Shown here piece after piece: positions 53,901-60,690 of a DNA stretch of 64,000 nt. The stretch spans positions 31,694,949-31,758,948 of the forward strand of contig OW387143.1 in assembly GCA_936440205.1 (NCBI GenBank), given 5' to 3'. The translations under genes and the position numbers were made by a program. The stretch comes from Lepidonotus clava. Its lineage: Eukaryota; Annelida; Polychaeta; Phyllodocida; Polynoidae. Within the stretch, counting starts at the first letter, position 1; every line of letters begins with the position of its first letter. Under the pieces are notes generated by a model, which saw only the letters and a program-made list of their open reading frames with translations, made no database searches and was not told the origin of the DNA.

Positions 53901-56900
53901 TAGCATCAATCGTACAACACCGTGTTTGTTTTTGTTACTCGTGTCGGCATTGCCGCCGCTTTATTAACAGACCATTTCCGACCGTATAACATGTCCGTAC
54001 TACAGGCTGTGGGCGTGGGGTGGGGGGTGAACGGGGCCGGCCGTTTACACTGATTGGTGTACGAAAGGGCCGACAGATCGACTGGCTCACGTAACACGGC
54101 CCCCAGTCACGTTATGCAAGCCCCCAGTCACGTTATGCAAGCCCCCAGGTAAGCACCACTCTACTTAACCTCAACAAAACACAAAACACACTTCACAAAA
54201 CAAATGAAAATAAAATACAGTAACAGCTGACAAAGTGTCTTTCACAAGTTCGGTAATGTACATCTTATTTTCCCAATGTGCCATTGCCATGATTAAATTG
54301 CCGTGGTTAAGGATTTAGCTTTTGTGTAATTGTTCGTGGTTTTAGAGATATACATCATGTGTACTGCCCAATACATGTACGTGTAACTTAACCTAAACCC
54401 CTCCTTCGTAACATTTCGTCACATTGCTCAAGTTTGTACTAATGAGTGAACATACTATAGGTAAAGTGGACGACTGAGTTGTGACATTGATATCCTCTTG
54501 TGGCACACTATATACTACAGCAGGTGTAGTCAATGTTTACAGCTGGAGATATGATCTCATCTGTATTTATCTCTGACTCATAGTCCCAGTAAAACTCTAC
54601 TTCAGACCGATACAGCCTGTACATTAATAAGGCTGGATAATATATACAGAGGGAGTTGTTATATGAAAAAATACATTGATTCTAAGATATGTACGATATA
54701 TAAATATAATGTACTTAGCAAGTACTTTTCGGGCAGGTACAATCGGAATCCTTTTGTTTTATCATATCTTTTAGCGCCGAAATAGCTTTTCACTTATAAT
54801 CTGGTTCCGATTCAAATCCATTTTATTTCCAGTCCTTTTGATTGACTGGATGGACCCTAATAAGGATTTCAATTCATAGGAGTACTAGGACTCCGATATA
54901 GGTTGACTCAGCAATAAATATTTGTGATAAAACTGAGTGGTAGCAACGTGGAAGGGACACTGAAAACATCAGATTGAATCTGCTCTGTCAAGTGGTAATA
55001 TCGAGGAAGGGACAGTGGAAACATCAGAATCTGATCAAATGTGCTCTGCAGCTGTCAGCGTTTACAACAAAATTCGTCCTGATGAAACTGTCTCCATCAA
55101 ATATGAAAAGAATACCTGACACGTATTGTTTCCATATTTCTCTAAGATTGCTCTTCAGATTGTTCTTAAGTCTTGAGCATAATACCGTTGACTGCAGATT
55201 AAAAAAAAAAGGCTTTTACTAATGTATTTGTATTAGTGAGAAATGTGAAACTGCGGTCGCATTGTGTGCGTGTGTGTTTTTTTGTTTTTTTTTGTTTGTT
55301 TTTTTTATATATATATAAAAGGAATGCAAAGTAAAGTAGCTCACTTCTGATGGTGCCTGTATTGTTATCATTTATACAGTAATTCACCAAATATGTTTCT
55401 TTACTTGATCTATCGTTGTCGCTATTGGTATTTAGGGAATTCTCTAACAAAAACGATTTACTCCTCTGAAAACGTGATATATGAATAGACTAGTTAGGTC
55501 TGAAGGCCTAGTCAGGAAAAATCCCCCAGGTAACAGCTGGCTGGACGAACTGTGGGCTATATAGACTTACTGGTATAGATGATGACAACAAGTTGTCAAG
55601 ATACGAGAACATTTACTTCAGAAACCGATGAGATTAGACGCTGGTATCGGCGGTATAATAAATGCAATGTTATATAGGAAAATCAAGTTTGAAAGGGAAA
55701 AAACATGAGCACCTGTTACTTGTCTACTATCATGACTATCGGACGCCTTCTGGGAAATAAAAGTTCTTTAAGGTTTATTGGCTACCATTCCTTTGAGTGG
55801 CTTTCGCTTTCCGGGAAATCAACGAGTTTCACGGGACTACGTTCCATTGTGTATACCATAATTCATATGTATACCATTGTTGGAGTATTGTATTACTAAG
55901 ATTCAGGACACATTCTTGAACATTTGAATATTAAAAAGCAGAGTAGCATTATCCTCTACAGGAATATTTACACAATGAAAACACAATACGGCGAGGGAAT
56001 CGTATTTTTATAAGAGTAATAATTATGTCCGTCCATTAAAAGAAATTCAAATTGAAGTAAAATCATAGCGTGGTCCACCATTCTATCGAGTATGATCACA
56101 CACCCGTCATATAAGATAAATAATATTTCTACCTTAATGCTAAAGGATTTTTGTCTAAGATTTTAATGCAGCGATAACCACAGACTGATTTATTTGATTA
56201 ACCTGACAGTATGGCAGGCTGTACAGCCTATGTATCCAATACCTTGACCTTATTTTCTGTACACATGCAAATACTCAATGAGATCATAAAGGCAAAGAGA
56301 GTCACAATCCTGTGGGCACACGTTCTCCTAATAAGACCCGGCTTGTAGGGCCCACTGACAGCGCCCAATCCCCTCTACCGGCTTAAGGTCATGGACTGGG
56401 GTAACCTTCACTCTCCTCACTCTACGCTTGTATTTATTGGTTGAACAGGCATTTCTACCAATGGATTTTGGCACCATTACTAGGCTTTGAAACGAGATGG
56501 GAAGGAGGCTCAAAACCAGGAATGTTGTCTATACGATTTAAAACTATTTTATACTATGAAGACCATAATTTTTTTTAATGTGTGAAATAAGGCATAACAT
56601 AAATATAGGGGATATTTCCTGACTAGGACCCCAAGCCTATTTAATCATATATATTTATATACATGTTATAAATATATTCATTCCCTATATGCTGTATATT
56701 CAATCTGTTCCCTATATGCTAATACTATATTCATTCCCTAGATTTCAAATGATATGTTTCACAACATCAGGTAGACCTATATATGATAGAAGTGATTTGA
56801 CCTGGCTGGCTCAGAAGTTTTACACGAATTTCTTTTATTAACAAACGTGTAGAAATGATAACACAGACAATATAATTAGAAATAATTGAACTTACTGTTT

Positions 56901-59900
56901 TAATATTTTGAAAAGTATAGGCCTATTCCTGCTTAACCCTATGTGACTCAAGGTCGGTTTGTCATTGTGAATAGCACCTGGCGAATGCCTGCCTCACCTG
57001 TGACCACACCTGTTGACTAGAGGGGGCTGGGGGTAAGGGGGTAGGATAGACACTAATCGATAGTCCCTTGTCAAAAATGCCCTTAAAGATGATTCACCTG
57101 TCTATTTACATCATCAGTGGCACGTACTAAAACCGCAAGAGTATTATTAGAAATGCTATTTACTGGAGAAAAATGCGATTTTCTCTAATTGCATTGCGTG
57201 CCACGCCCAACCGGGACGTTCAAAATGACGCTGCCTGATGGCCGGGTCATGATTATTATGGTTATTATTAAACTATGACCATTATAATAAATATACAAAA
57301 ATAATTGCGTGCGAAATGAGGCATAACTTAATTGCTCTCTCTCGCACCAGGTGTGAAAAGGTAAACGCATAAATGCATAAAATTAATTTTTTACTTGATT
57401 AAAACTAATCATTCAAGAAACACAACAATTAAGCATTGACTTGCACGTGTAAGAAAGCGCGTATTTGAAAATCTGAAGCTGACCATCCGATGGTGTCTGG
57501 ATAAACTTATATCACTTATAATTCTAGGCTTTCCAAACTACAAAGGAAACCCACACAAGATAAAAATGTATATCAAGGTTTTTAAAATGCCTTTGTAAAC
57601 CCACTTCAAAAGTCAGTTCTGAAATATACTAGCTACCACATATAGCCGCTTTACATGTTCAGACTGTTCACGGAAAACAGTTTTTACAGAGTGTATATAT
57701 TAGAGGAATTTCCAATAAATCCGTTTTGTTAGAGCATTAAAAAGGAAAAGGATACGAATGGTAGATTTTATAACAGAGGTACATAAAATATCGTTTAATA
57801 TGTCTTATTTTATATATATACAAGGCTCATACACTGTGTATAAGGGTTGTGCACTAAACAGTTCTAGTGCATAGCAAATATATCTTGAGAATGTCTAAAC
57901 ATACTCACAACTCTCTGAGTTTCTATTGAATCAATATTGAAGCTAAACTAACAATCTCCCAAACTCCTGCTTTGTAGCATGCTATAATGTAGGCCTAAAC
58001 GTCGAATGATGTCACCTTTATCCGCCAGCTGAGGCATGGCTGGGTGATCCCCGTACAAACTGTAAAACACCTCCACCAAACACTGACAGAGCCTAAAGAC
58101 AAACCACTCAGGTATAGCCCGGTATGCCGGATAGTGACAATCCTTTTGTTCATTCCAAAAACTGCTTAATTTTATTTATTTTTTCCTGTGAAATTCCTAT
58201 TGATGATACGTCATTTTTCCAATGACACAAATCCCACCCAAAGCCACGTGAACACACTCATAAAGCAACATTAATTCATCTATCGTTTTCATGTATCCGA
58301 CTTGAATTTTGCTGTGACCATTACTCTTCCTTTTGATCTCTTGTTTTGATATAGAGTATAGCACCTGCTTTGAAATATCACCTCTGGAGTCTGGTTGAAT
58401 AAAAGGTATAGCCGCAGTTGCTTTGAAATAGCGTCTTTGACGTGCTAACTTTTTCATCCGGGTGCATCACGGAATAACAGCTTCATGGTGGCATATTCAT
58501 TACGTAGACTACTTCCAGTCTTACAATCAACTCCTCCACAAGCCAATCAGAATATGCAAATAACAACAGGAGCCAAGCTGAGAGATTTTAGGATGGCAAA
58601 TGAGGTAAAAGTGTCGTTCCTTTTTCAGTGAGATTATCTTAAAGTCTCTCAAAAGACACTTGGTATTATGATCTTTGAGCCTACAGTTGTATTTGGGGAC
58701 TTAGCCTAGTAACCAACTAGATCAAATATTTGTTGTAAAATTAAATTGTAATATACAATTTATTAGGCTTATTATGGTATTTCTACCTGAGACTGCATCA
58801 ACAGAACTGCGTGACGAACCCCATTGACCTCTCGAGTCTAACAAACACGAATCTTCCCTTAGCATCATTGTTCGTGCAATTTATCATCACTTCGTATTTC
58901 ATGGAATCATAACCACTGTTACGTGAGGTAGAAACCAGTGTTTTGTCTAGTTCTGTATTACAGTACGTCCCTAACCTAGCTAGCCTAGAACCAGACAATG
59001 CTTCTTATGGTTATATTGTTATACCAGTAACAAAGTAACAATGCTTTACACTCCTACAGCCTTTTCAGATATTACAATACTTCTGGTTGTTAGTGAAGCA
59101 ACCGACATCCTCCCTGAGTCCACACCTACCCGTCCGATGGCTATCAACTGACACCTGGCCGAAACACAATACCTGACATGACTACCTCATTATAACTAGG
59201 TCATTACATGTTGGTTATGAATAGCACAGAGAGTACACAACTAATGACGTAGCATTACATGACCAGGGTTTTCCCCATAACTGTATATCAAAGGCAGTAA
59301 CTAAACTCTATAAACCTCCAATTTCCTAGCTGGTCAAAAGTTCATTTCTACCTGAATATTTAACTCTTTTTTATACATAATTTTGACCAGCTTTTGGGAT
59401 TTATAAAACCCTGATGACTAGGTCCTTCAATGGGTTGCATTCTCACCTATAAAACGTGATGTAAGAAATTTATTTTGAAAATTTTTGTCTGAGGTGATGA
59501 TGCGAAAAAGTCTGAATTAAAAAAAAACGGAAAATATCTGTAAAGATAAAGAATAGTCTTGCACATCTGTGTGCACCCAGCCGCAACAATCGTGCACCTC
59601 GTGTGCAGGGTGCACTATCAATTTCAGACCCTGCCGATATAATATATCCTGACCTGCATGCGCGTGGCTTAAGCGTTAACGACATACATTGTGAGATATA
59701 GATAATTACCCCACTTAAATACCAGTTCCTCATACCTGGGTGCTCATGACCAGCTGTCACCAGACAACCATCAACGTGCGACGTGTATTAATGTCACTCG
59801 GCGAGAGGTCGGGGCTGTTGTCGGGAGTCACTAATACGTAAACACCATGCATTAAAGGCCCTATTACACGTACTACACGGTGCGAACTGTGATATCGCCG

Positions 59901-60448
59901 GGATATGATGATATTACAGACATATTTGCACACATGAGTGATATGATTGTTAAGAATTTGGTACACTTCACATAATTGTAACAAAGAACGTTATTTCTAA
60001 TATGTGCAATTTCTCTGCGACATGGTCATATCCCAAGCCGTAAAGTGTAATACTGCCTTCAAGGCCTTATCACACTGCACAACTTGAGCTACAACAGCAG
60101 CGTGTTATGAGGATATCACAGACAATTCGCACACCAAAACAATATTACTGTTTGAAATTTGCAATTTCGAGTATTTTCCAAAAGTGTAATTAAAAAGAAA
60201 ATATCTTTTAATATGTGCGACCTTAGGACATCGTCATATTCATATCAGAGCTAGAGTCATGTAGTGTAATACCACCTTTACTCCTCTCCCAGATCTTACC
60301 TGGTATAGTCCATGTCCGAGCGCAGGTCACAGGTGAGGTCAAATGTCAGGTCAGAGTTCACGTGCCGACTGGTGTCTGGGGCGGGGTCCCGGCCCACTTT
60401 GTTGGAAATCCACTGGATCAGATGTGGCAACACTGGAGAGGTTGCCAT
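17851..60448 (-). CDS. EVI5: EVI5/EVI5L-like TBC-domain Rab GAP, partial gene (exons 1-10)
   Basis: Model (minus strand): 60300-60448, 25941-26333, 23742-23902, 23144-23229, 20896-21120, 20304-20378, 19808-19933, 19216-19359, 18657-18746, 17851-17948, giving 515 codons plus 2 nt. EVI5 proteins stimulate GTP hydrolysis by Rabs (Rab11 for EVI5, Rab23 reported for EVI5L) in endosomal recycling and cytokinesis. Seen here: a low-complexity N-terminus, the conserved block LLAKLDAANRLLE, a serine-rich linker, then a full TBC domain (about residues 266-480) with the arginine finger in IRRDITR (Arg314) and the glutamine finger in YCQG (Gln351). The model stops at KYNHKKMKK, where family members enter a coiled coil of some 300-400 residues; that part was not found and presumably lies further left. 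Exons 2-10 are secure from mutual phase agreement and similarity to remembered vertebrate EVI5; exon 1a is tentative and 1b is an alternative. EVI5 and EVI5L cannot be told apart here; invertebrates usually have one gene. Confidence 0.93.
18657..18746 (-). CDS. EVI5: EVI5 exon 9: TBC domain C-terminal part
   Basis: Acceptor TTCTCAG, donor GTGAGT, 30 codons, phase 0 both sides: GMETIFRVGYAILQLNHEEL followed by LSQDMEGMLR, equivalent to GLEIVFRVGLALLQMNQ and LDMEGMLQ of vertebrate EVI5. Confidence 0.97.
19216..19359 (-). CDS. EVI5: EVI5 exon 8: TBC domain (EQLPDLYMHFQSQ)
   Basis: Acceptor CCCACAG, donor GTAAGG, 48 codons, phase 0 both sides. It encodes EQLPDLYMHFQSQNFCVSMF, then ASSWFLTLFTTSLPL and ACRIFDVFLSE, matching the helical core of the EVI5 TBC domain. 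Longer open frames on either strand here are read-through or shadows of this exon. Confidence 0.97.
19675..19823 (-). repeat. Triplicated exon-7 end and splice donor
   Basis: ACCTGTATCATACACTCG (+ strand), the last coding bases plus donor of exon 7, recurs at 19742 (identical) and 19675 (one mismatch, CATT for CACT) with spacings of 67 and 64 bp. The spacers to the left are loosely alike, so this is a tandem array of about 65 bp whose last unit overlaps the exon end. On the minus strand each copy reads TGTATGATACAG|GTAA, a usable-looking 5' splice site. Confidence 0.85.
19808..19933 (-). CDS. EVI5: EVI5 exon 7: TBC domain middle
   Basis: Acceptor CCTTCCAG, donor GTAAAT, 42 codons, phase 0 both sides. 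It encodes MPEEEAFAVLVKLMQEYRLR and ELFKPSMAELGLCMFQLECM followed by IQ, nearly the same as vertebrate EVI5. The last 18 bases and the donor are repeated twice in the following intron. Confidence 0.97.
20304..20378 (-). CDS. EVI5: EVI5 exon 6: TBC glutamine finger (YCQG)
   Basis: Acceptor TTTCCAG, donor GTAAAT, 25 codons: AYSLHDREVGYCQGSGFIVG and LLLMQ. YxQG supplies the glutamine (Gln351) that replaces the Rab's own catalytic glutamine in the dual-finger mechanism of TBC proteins. At 75 nt, phase 0 on both sides, it could be skipped without a frameshift, but skipping would remove the finger. Confidence 0.97.
20896..21120 (-). CDS. EVI5: EVI5 exon 5: TBC domain start with arginine finger
   Basis: Acceptor GTTTTAG, donor GTGAGT, exactly 75 codons. 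It opens with ELVRKGIPHHFRGIVWQLLC, the hallmark TBC start, and carries KVIRRDITRTYPEH with the IxxDxxR motif whose arginine (Arg314) completes the Rab GTPase active site. It ends GLGQESLFNVMK. The catalytic residues are intact, so an active GAP is expected. Confidence 0.97.
22529..22575. repeat. 19-bp tandem repeat, 2.5 copies
   Basis: CACGCATTGCCAATCAATT and CACGCAATGCCAATCAGTT lie in tandem followed by CACGCACTG. CCAAT occurs once per unit. Intron 4 of EVI5. Confidence 0.8.
23144..23229 (-). CDS. EVI5: EVI5 exon 4: pre-TBC helix (WVIWGKLVNDW)
   Basis: Acceptor CCGTAG|AT, donor GTGAGT, 86 nt, phase 1 in and phase 0 out. It encodes NPDDAWVIWGKLVNDWDTVFKRKAIYIK, the counterpart of WILWGRIVNEWEDVRKKK, which leads into the TBC domain in vertebrate EVI5. 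The fit of both phases to the neighbouring exons confirms the model. Confidence 0.94.
23552..23735. repeat. About 52-bp tandem repeat, 4 copies, abutting EVI5 exon 3 donor
   Basis: The motif TGTAAAGGCTGTTCAGG and variants recur at spacings of 51, 54 and 52 bp (GTAAA at 23561, 23612, 23666, 23718). The last unit ends about five bases from the exon 3 donor at 23740-23741. Confidence 0.8.
23742..23902 (-). CDS. EVI5: EVI5 exon 3: LLE motif and serine-rich linker
   Basis: Acceptor GGTAG|G, donor A|GTGAGT, 161 nt, phase 2 in and phase 1 out. It encodes LLECDEKSLRSLSNTPSK, then a Ser-rich stretch (GSVSSVLSSNSVSSNISN) and an acidic end (YEEES). Vertebrate EVI5 has the same order: NRLLE, a KSLRS motif, a Ser-rich run and an acidic patch before the TBC domain. 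The serines are plausible phosphorylation sites. A four-unit tandem repeat ends six bases short of the donor. Confidence 0.93.
23949..24120. repeat. 35-bp tandem repeat, about 5 copies
   Basis: CAATACACATAATGTTCCGC begins at 23981, 24016, 24051 and 24086 with a strict 35-bp period, and a more diverged unit precedes it at 23949. It lies in EVI5 intron 2, just upstream of exon 3 in transcript order. Confidence 0.9.
25941..26333 (-). CDS. EVI5: EVI5 exon 2: low-complexity N-terminal region and LLAKL block
   Basis: Acceptor TTTTCCAG|G, 130 full codons and split codons at both ends (phase 2 in, phase 2 out). The Pro/Ala/Thr/Asn-rich stretch (about residues 86-123) contains a repeated TANMAPP unit. 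The 3' end encodes NPDDLALLAKLDAANR, matching the conserved pre-TBC segment of vertebrate EVI5 (SPDDLELLAKLEEQNRLLE). The donor is unusual, CAG|GTTCGT, but reading past it meets a stop three codons on (AGG TTC GTA TAA) and exon 3 completes the conserved motif, so this donor must be used. An apparent GTG-started extension reading MFSR is intron sequence before the acceptor. Confidence 0.92.
26141..26203 (-). repeat. 21-bp in-frame coding tandem repeat in EVI5 exon 2
   Basis: Three copies of a 21-bp unit (GTTGGCTGTGGGCGGGGCCA on the + strand plus one base) with a partial fourth, encoding repeats of TANMAPP. The length is a multiple of three, so copy-number change keeps the frame. It falls in a linker likely to be disordered. 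Confidence 0.85.
26950..27245. repeat. 169-bp tandem duplication with GACACTATAGTG palindrome
   Basis: GGTAGGTCTGAA recurs at 26952 and 27121, followed in both by a GACACTATAGTG block, then AATAATTTAA and TTGACAGTGT. The first copy contains the 16-bp palindrome TGACACTATAGTGTCA. Confidence 0.75.
27499..27641 (-). CDS. EVI5: Candidate alternative first coding exon 1b of EVI5
   Basis: The minus strand has GTCATGG (A of ATG at 27641), 47 codons (MASTFRRVLSPHACIDTMNS...RKHSGLRLY) and a donor AG|GTAGGT at 27498. It ends in phase 2 and joins exon 2, 1.2 kb downstream, as ...GLRLY-R-LESGSD. The frame stays open upstream to a second ATG at 27719, which would add 26 residues. A CpG-rich block lies immediately upstream, as expected of a promoter. 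The peptide has no recognised domain. A 16-base near-repeat (TGACAGCAGTGACAGT) occurs at 27430 and 27641, flanking the exon. Without transcript data this is a good candidate rather than a proven exon. Confidence 0.45.
27781..28350 (-). promoter_or_regulatory. CpG-rich block, candidate internal EVI5 promoter
   Basis: CpG is dense here (by eye about 29 in 27781-28140) against zero to two per 60 bases in most surrounding intron. It holds AAGATGGCGG (28102-28111, + strand), close to the YY1 element AANATGGCGGC that often sits at transcription starts. The block lies directly 5' of candidate exon 1b. Direction is inferred from exon 1b; bidirectional activity is possible. No TATA box is claimed. Confidence 0.4.
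29019..29310. repeat. 155-bp duplication with internal short repeats
   Basis: GATCTATAGGAAAACTGCT (29019) is repeated in short form two more times within 60 bp, and the whole block recurs from 29174 with GATCTATAGACAAATGCT and ACGCC.TTTTCTC. Both copies are followed by CTCC-rich sequence. Confidence 0.65.
29463..29680. mobile_element. MITE-like element, copy C of a local family
   Basis: Shares order and motifs with copies A and B near 60 kb: AATTCACAAATGCGAG, AAATTGCCAATTCGGAGAAT, TTGTAATAAAGAA, ATATCTCTTATACGTG, TTCTCTGCGACATCATCATA and a terminal TAGTGTTA. Ends are degraded. Non-coding, about 215 bp. Confidence 0.6.
31549..31557. repeat. Poly(C) tract in C-rich region
   Basis: A run of Cs centred near 31549 lies in the strongly C/G-skewed stretch 31390-31620. 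Similar runs of ten or more occur near 25707, 35610 (G), 39119 and 63782. Confidence 0.6.
33030..33840. repeat. Large-unit tandem repeat, 5 units (about 220 bp, partly truncated)
   Basis: The core AAAGCATTGATCCCTGAGA or a variant occurs at 33055, 33274, 33392, 33571 and 33794 (spacings 219, 118, 179, 223). It is preceded by a TAGGTAGTTAGTAGC-like block and followed by GAGGCGTTTCC and ACCTGTTTCACAC. Spacers share ACTAAATATATCTAT-like sequence and ATCATTTCAGAA. The short third unit appears internally deleted. Confidence 0.85.
36030..36240. repeat. Degenerate repeat with CCATGTCGAATGTAAGAAA motif
   Basis: CATGTCGAATATAAGAAAAA, CATGTCGAATGTAAGAAATA and a more diverged ACGCGTCGATTTTAGACAAT follow each other at 65-85 bp spacing, each leading into GCCATGT. 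Confidence 0.65.
37271..37450. repeat. About 70-bp tandem repeat, 3 copies
   Basis: TACATGACTGCCATAG, TACATGACTGCCACAG and TATATGACTGCCACAG recur at spacings of 76 and 62 bp, with TTTGGTTTC in the first two units. Confidence 0.7.
38314..38527 (-). mobile_element. tRNA-headed SINE with V-domain-like core, intact target-site duplication
   Basis: Minus strand. A tRNA-like head has A box TAGTGGTTGGC (38499-38509) and B box GGTTCGAGTCT (38461-38471). The body ends with GATATAGCTGAAATATTGC and TGAGT (38343-38366), very like the V-domain core of molluscan V-SINEs (RUDI type). The tail is ATCATCA. It is flanked by a perfect 13-bp direct repeat TTGTGTGAATTGT (38301-38313 and 38528-38540), the mark of target-primed insertion. 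Length 214 bp. The intact duplication implies a fairly recent insertion. Family name is from memory. Confidence 0.88.
39010..39159. mobile_element. 150-bp MITE with CAGTGGCGGAT termini
   Basis: Ends CAGTGGCGGATTTAGAGGGG and, reverse-complemented, CAGTGGCGGATCCAGCATTT, flanked by 5-bp TGAAT direct repeats (39005-39009, 39160-39164). The interior is AT-rich with a 16-C run. CAGTGGCGG termini are familiar from hAT-type non-autonomous elements in animals; hAT elements usually give 8-bp duplications, so the superfamily is uncertain. Confidence 0.8.
39195..39454. repeat. Dispersed direct repeat, copy 1 (about 255 bp)
   Basis: Starts TTCTAGATCTTT, contains AGAATACAATTTAATC, TCTCGTGTATACT, AAAGTATAATGGG and AAGCACCTGT, and ends ATTTGATAAAACCC. 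Copy 2 lies 2,463 bp away in the same orientation with roughly 75-80% identity by eye. It begins 36 bp after the 150-bp MITE. Confidence 0.85.
40814..41270. repeat. Short duplicated motif pair (40814-40870 and 41207-41270)
   Basis: CCTACACGTCCACCGTTAGG and CCTACACGTCCAACGTTTGG, each followed by GGAC, TGGTAACAGCAG and a nearby GTAGAC or ACAGAC. Spacing about 393 bp. Confidence 0.6.
41658..41917. repeat. Dispersed direct repeat, copy 2 (about 255 bp)
   Basis: Counterpart of 39195-39454 with the same motif order and no MITE next to it. No terminal inverted repeats or coding capacity seen; either an unclassified interspersed repeat or a segmental duplication. Confidence 0.85.
43522..43637. mobile_element. 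Probable decayed relative of the CAGTGGCGG MITE
   Basis: GGCAGATCCAGG-GGTTTGAAAAGGG at the left resembles GGCGGATCCAGCATTTTGAAAAGGGG of the 39 kb element, and the right end TTCAATTCCCCCCACCTAGGA is a weak inverted counterpart. No clear target-site duplication. Confidence 0.35.
46035..46087. repeat. 27-bp tandem repeat, 2 copies
   Basis: AAATCTGTGGCCGCTGTACC and AAATCTATGGCGGCTGTACC, each followed by ACTTT. Confidence 0.85.
46640..47345. repeat. G-rich 14-bp minisatellite, about 48 copies
   Basis: Roughly 700 bp of a 14-bp unit. The left half is mostly CTGCAGGCAGGGGA and variants; the right half is homogeneous CGGCAGGCAGGGGG (best at 47130-47244). Each unit supplies a run of four or five Gs on the + strand, giving strong G-quadruplex potential. 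Because 14 is not a multiple of 3, both strands show long open frames (for example 47077-47640) that are by-products. Confidence 0.97.
48603..48670 (+). repeat. tRNA-like sequence, probable SINE head or tRNA pseudogene
   Basis: A box TGGCTCAGTGG (48612-48622) matches the pol III consensus, and B box GGTTCGATTTC (48655-48665) follows at normal spacing. The T and acceptor stems do not pair properly, so it is not a functional tRNA. No SINE body or target duplication was made out. Confidence 0.6.
49828..49853. repeat. Perfect 13-bp tandem duplication
   Basis: GCTCGGTCAAGCA twice in a row, inside a repeat-poor block (49750-50420) that reads like conserved non-coding DNA. Confidence 0.85.
51665..51734 (-). 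repeat. tRNA-like pol III promoter inside TIR element (minus)
   Basis: A box TTAGCTCAGTTGG (51716-51728, reversed) and B box GGGTTCTAATCCC (51673-51685, reversed). Stems are imperfect; likely a tRNA-derived sequence rather than a working tRNA gene. Confidence 0.6.
51884..51953 (+). repeat. tRNA-like pol III promoter inside TIR element (plus)
   Basis: A box TAGCTCAGTGG (51891-51901, perfect consensus) and B box GGTTCAAACCT (51934-51944). It resembles a tRNA-Ala head but the anticodon arm is degenerate. It points away from the minus-strand tRNA-like unit 150 bp to its left. Confidence 0.65.
53021..53046. repeat. Perfect 13-bp tandem duplication amid GATA sites
   Basis: TAGATCGACTCTG twice in a row. 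Nearby are three GATA-type motifs: GATAAG (52999), CTTATCA (53054) and TGATAAC (53150). Confidence 0.8.
53845..53879. repeat. Perfect 10-bp inverted repeat (hairpin)
   Basis: AACATTGGGC (53845-53854) and GCCCAATGTT (53870-53879) around a 15-nt loop. A repeated TGCTTTTGGAAAAGGC occurs 70-110 bp to the left. Confidence 0.8.
56675..56745. repeat. About 30-bp AT-rich tandem repeat
   Basis: TTCATTCCCTATATGCT, CTGTTCCCTATATGCT and TTCATTCCCTAGAT follow each other with similar AT-rich spacers. Confidence 0.65.
59854..60060. mobile_element. MITE-like element, copy A of a local family
   Basis: Begins AAAGGCCCTATTACAC and ends GTGTAATACTGCCTT, roughly inverted. Internal motifs: GATATGATGATATTACAGAC, TTTGCACAC and TTTCTCTGCGACATGGTCAT. 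About 207 bp, no coding capacity. It runs directly into copy B. Confidence 0.7.
60061..60280. mobile_element. MITE-like element, copy B, next to candidate exon 1a
   Basis: Begins AAGGCCTTATCACAC and ends GTAGTGTAATACCACCTTTA; the end is the reverse complement of the family start (TAAAGGTGGTATTACAC). Internal motifs parallel copy A: GGATATCACAGACAATTCGC, TTTGAAATTTGCAATTTCGA, TATGTGCGAC and ACATCGTCATA. Its right end is 18 bp from the splice donor of candidate exon 1a. Confidence 0.7.
60300..60448 (-). CDS. EVI5: Candidate first coding exon 1a of EVI5
   Basis: The minus strand reads an ATG in a strong Kozak context (ACCATGG, A at 60448), with an in-frame TGA five codons upstream, then 49 codons (MATSPVLPHLIQWISNK...) and a good donor AG|GTAAGA. 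The exon leaves phase 2, exactly what the acceptor of exon 2 at 26333 needs, giving ...DMDYT-R-LESGSD. I do not recognise the peptide; N-termini vary widely in EVI5 proteins. It lies 34 kb from exon 2, so membership of this gene is inferred from strand, phase and start context. It could be the first exon of another transcript, and a 1-in-3 phase match can occur by chance. Confidence 0.5.
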
Positions 60449-60599
60449 GGTTACACAACGTCAAATCATTATAGAATTGGCATTTAAGGTGTGTCTTTTG
60501 ATCTACACAGGTACAATTGCAGTTTAAAAGTTTCAGAGCTGATGCTTTCCACCTGTATTTTTACTGCTCATTGTAAGGGGTGGATGGTTTTCAGTTGGT

Positions 60600-60690
60600 A
60601 GATGAATCTTGGTTTGTGGATTATTCCTGGTTGGTGGATGACATTGTTGGTGTGGATGATGGTGGTGTGGATGATGGTGGTGTGGTGGGA
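60600..60690. repeat. GGTGTGGATGATGGT simple tandem repeat
   Basis: Two perfect 15-bp copies (60649-60678) follow more diverged TTGGTGGATGA units and run into a partial third copy. Confidence 0.8.

Larger units (their letters stand above)
26334..60299 (-). other. Very large EVI5 intron 1 (if exon 1a belongs to the gene)
   Basis: About 34 kb without a recognised coding exon other than candidate 1b. It holds the SINE, the TIR elements, the 14-bp minisatellite and smaller arrays listed separately. Stretches where I see nothing definite: 28351-29018, 29681-33029, 33841-36029, 37451-38300, 44000-46030, 47346-48600, 54000-56670 and 56750-59853. Blocks at 36800-37260, 49750-50420 and 52930-53900 are repeat-poor and of even composition, and could be conserved non-coding DNA. 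Confidence 0.6.
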
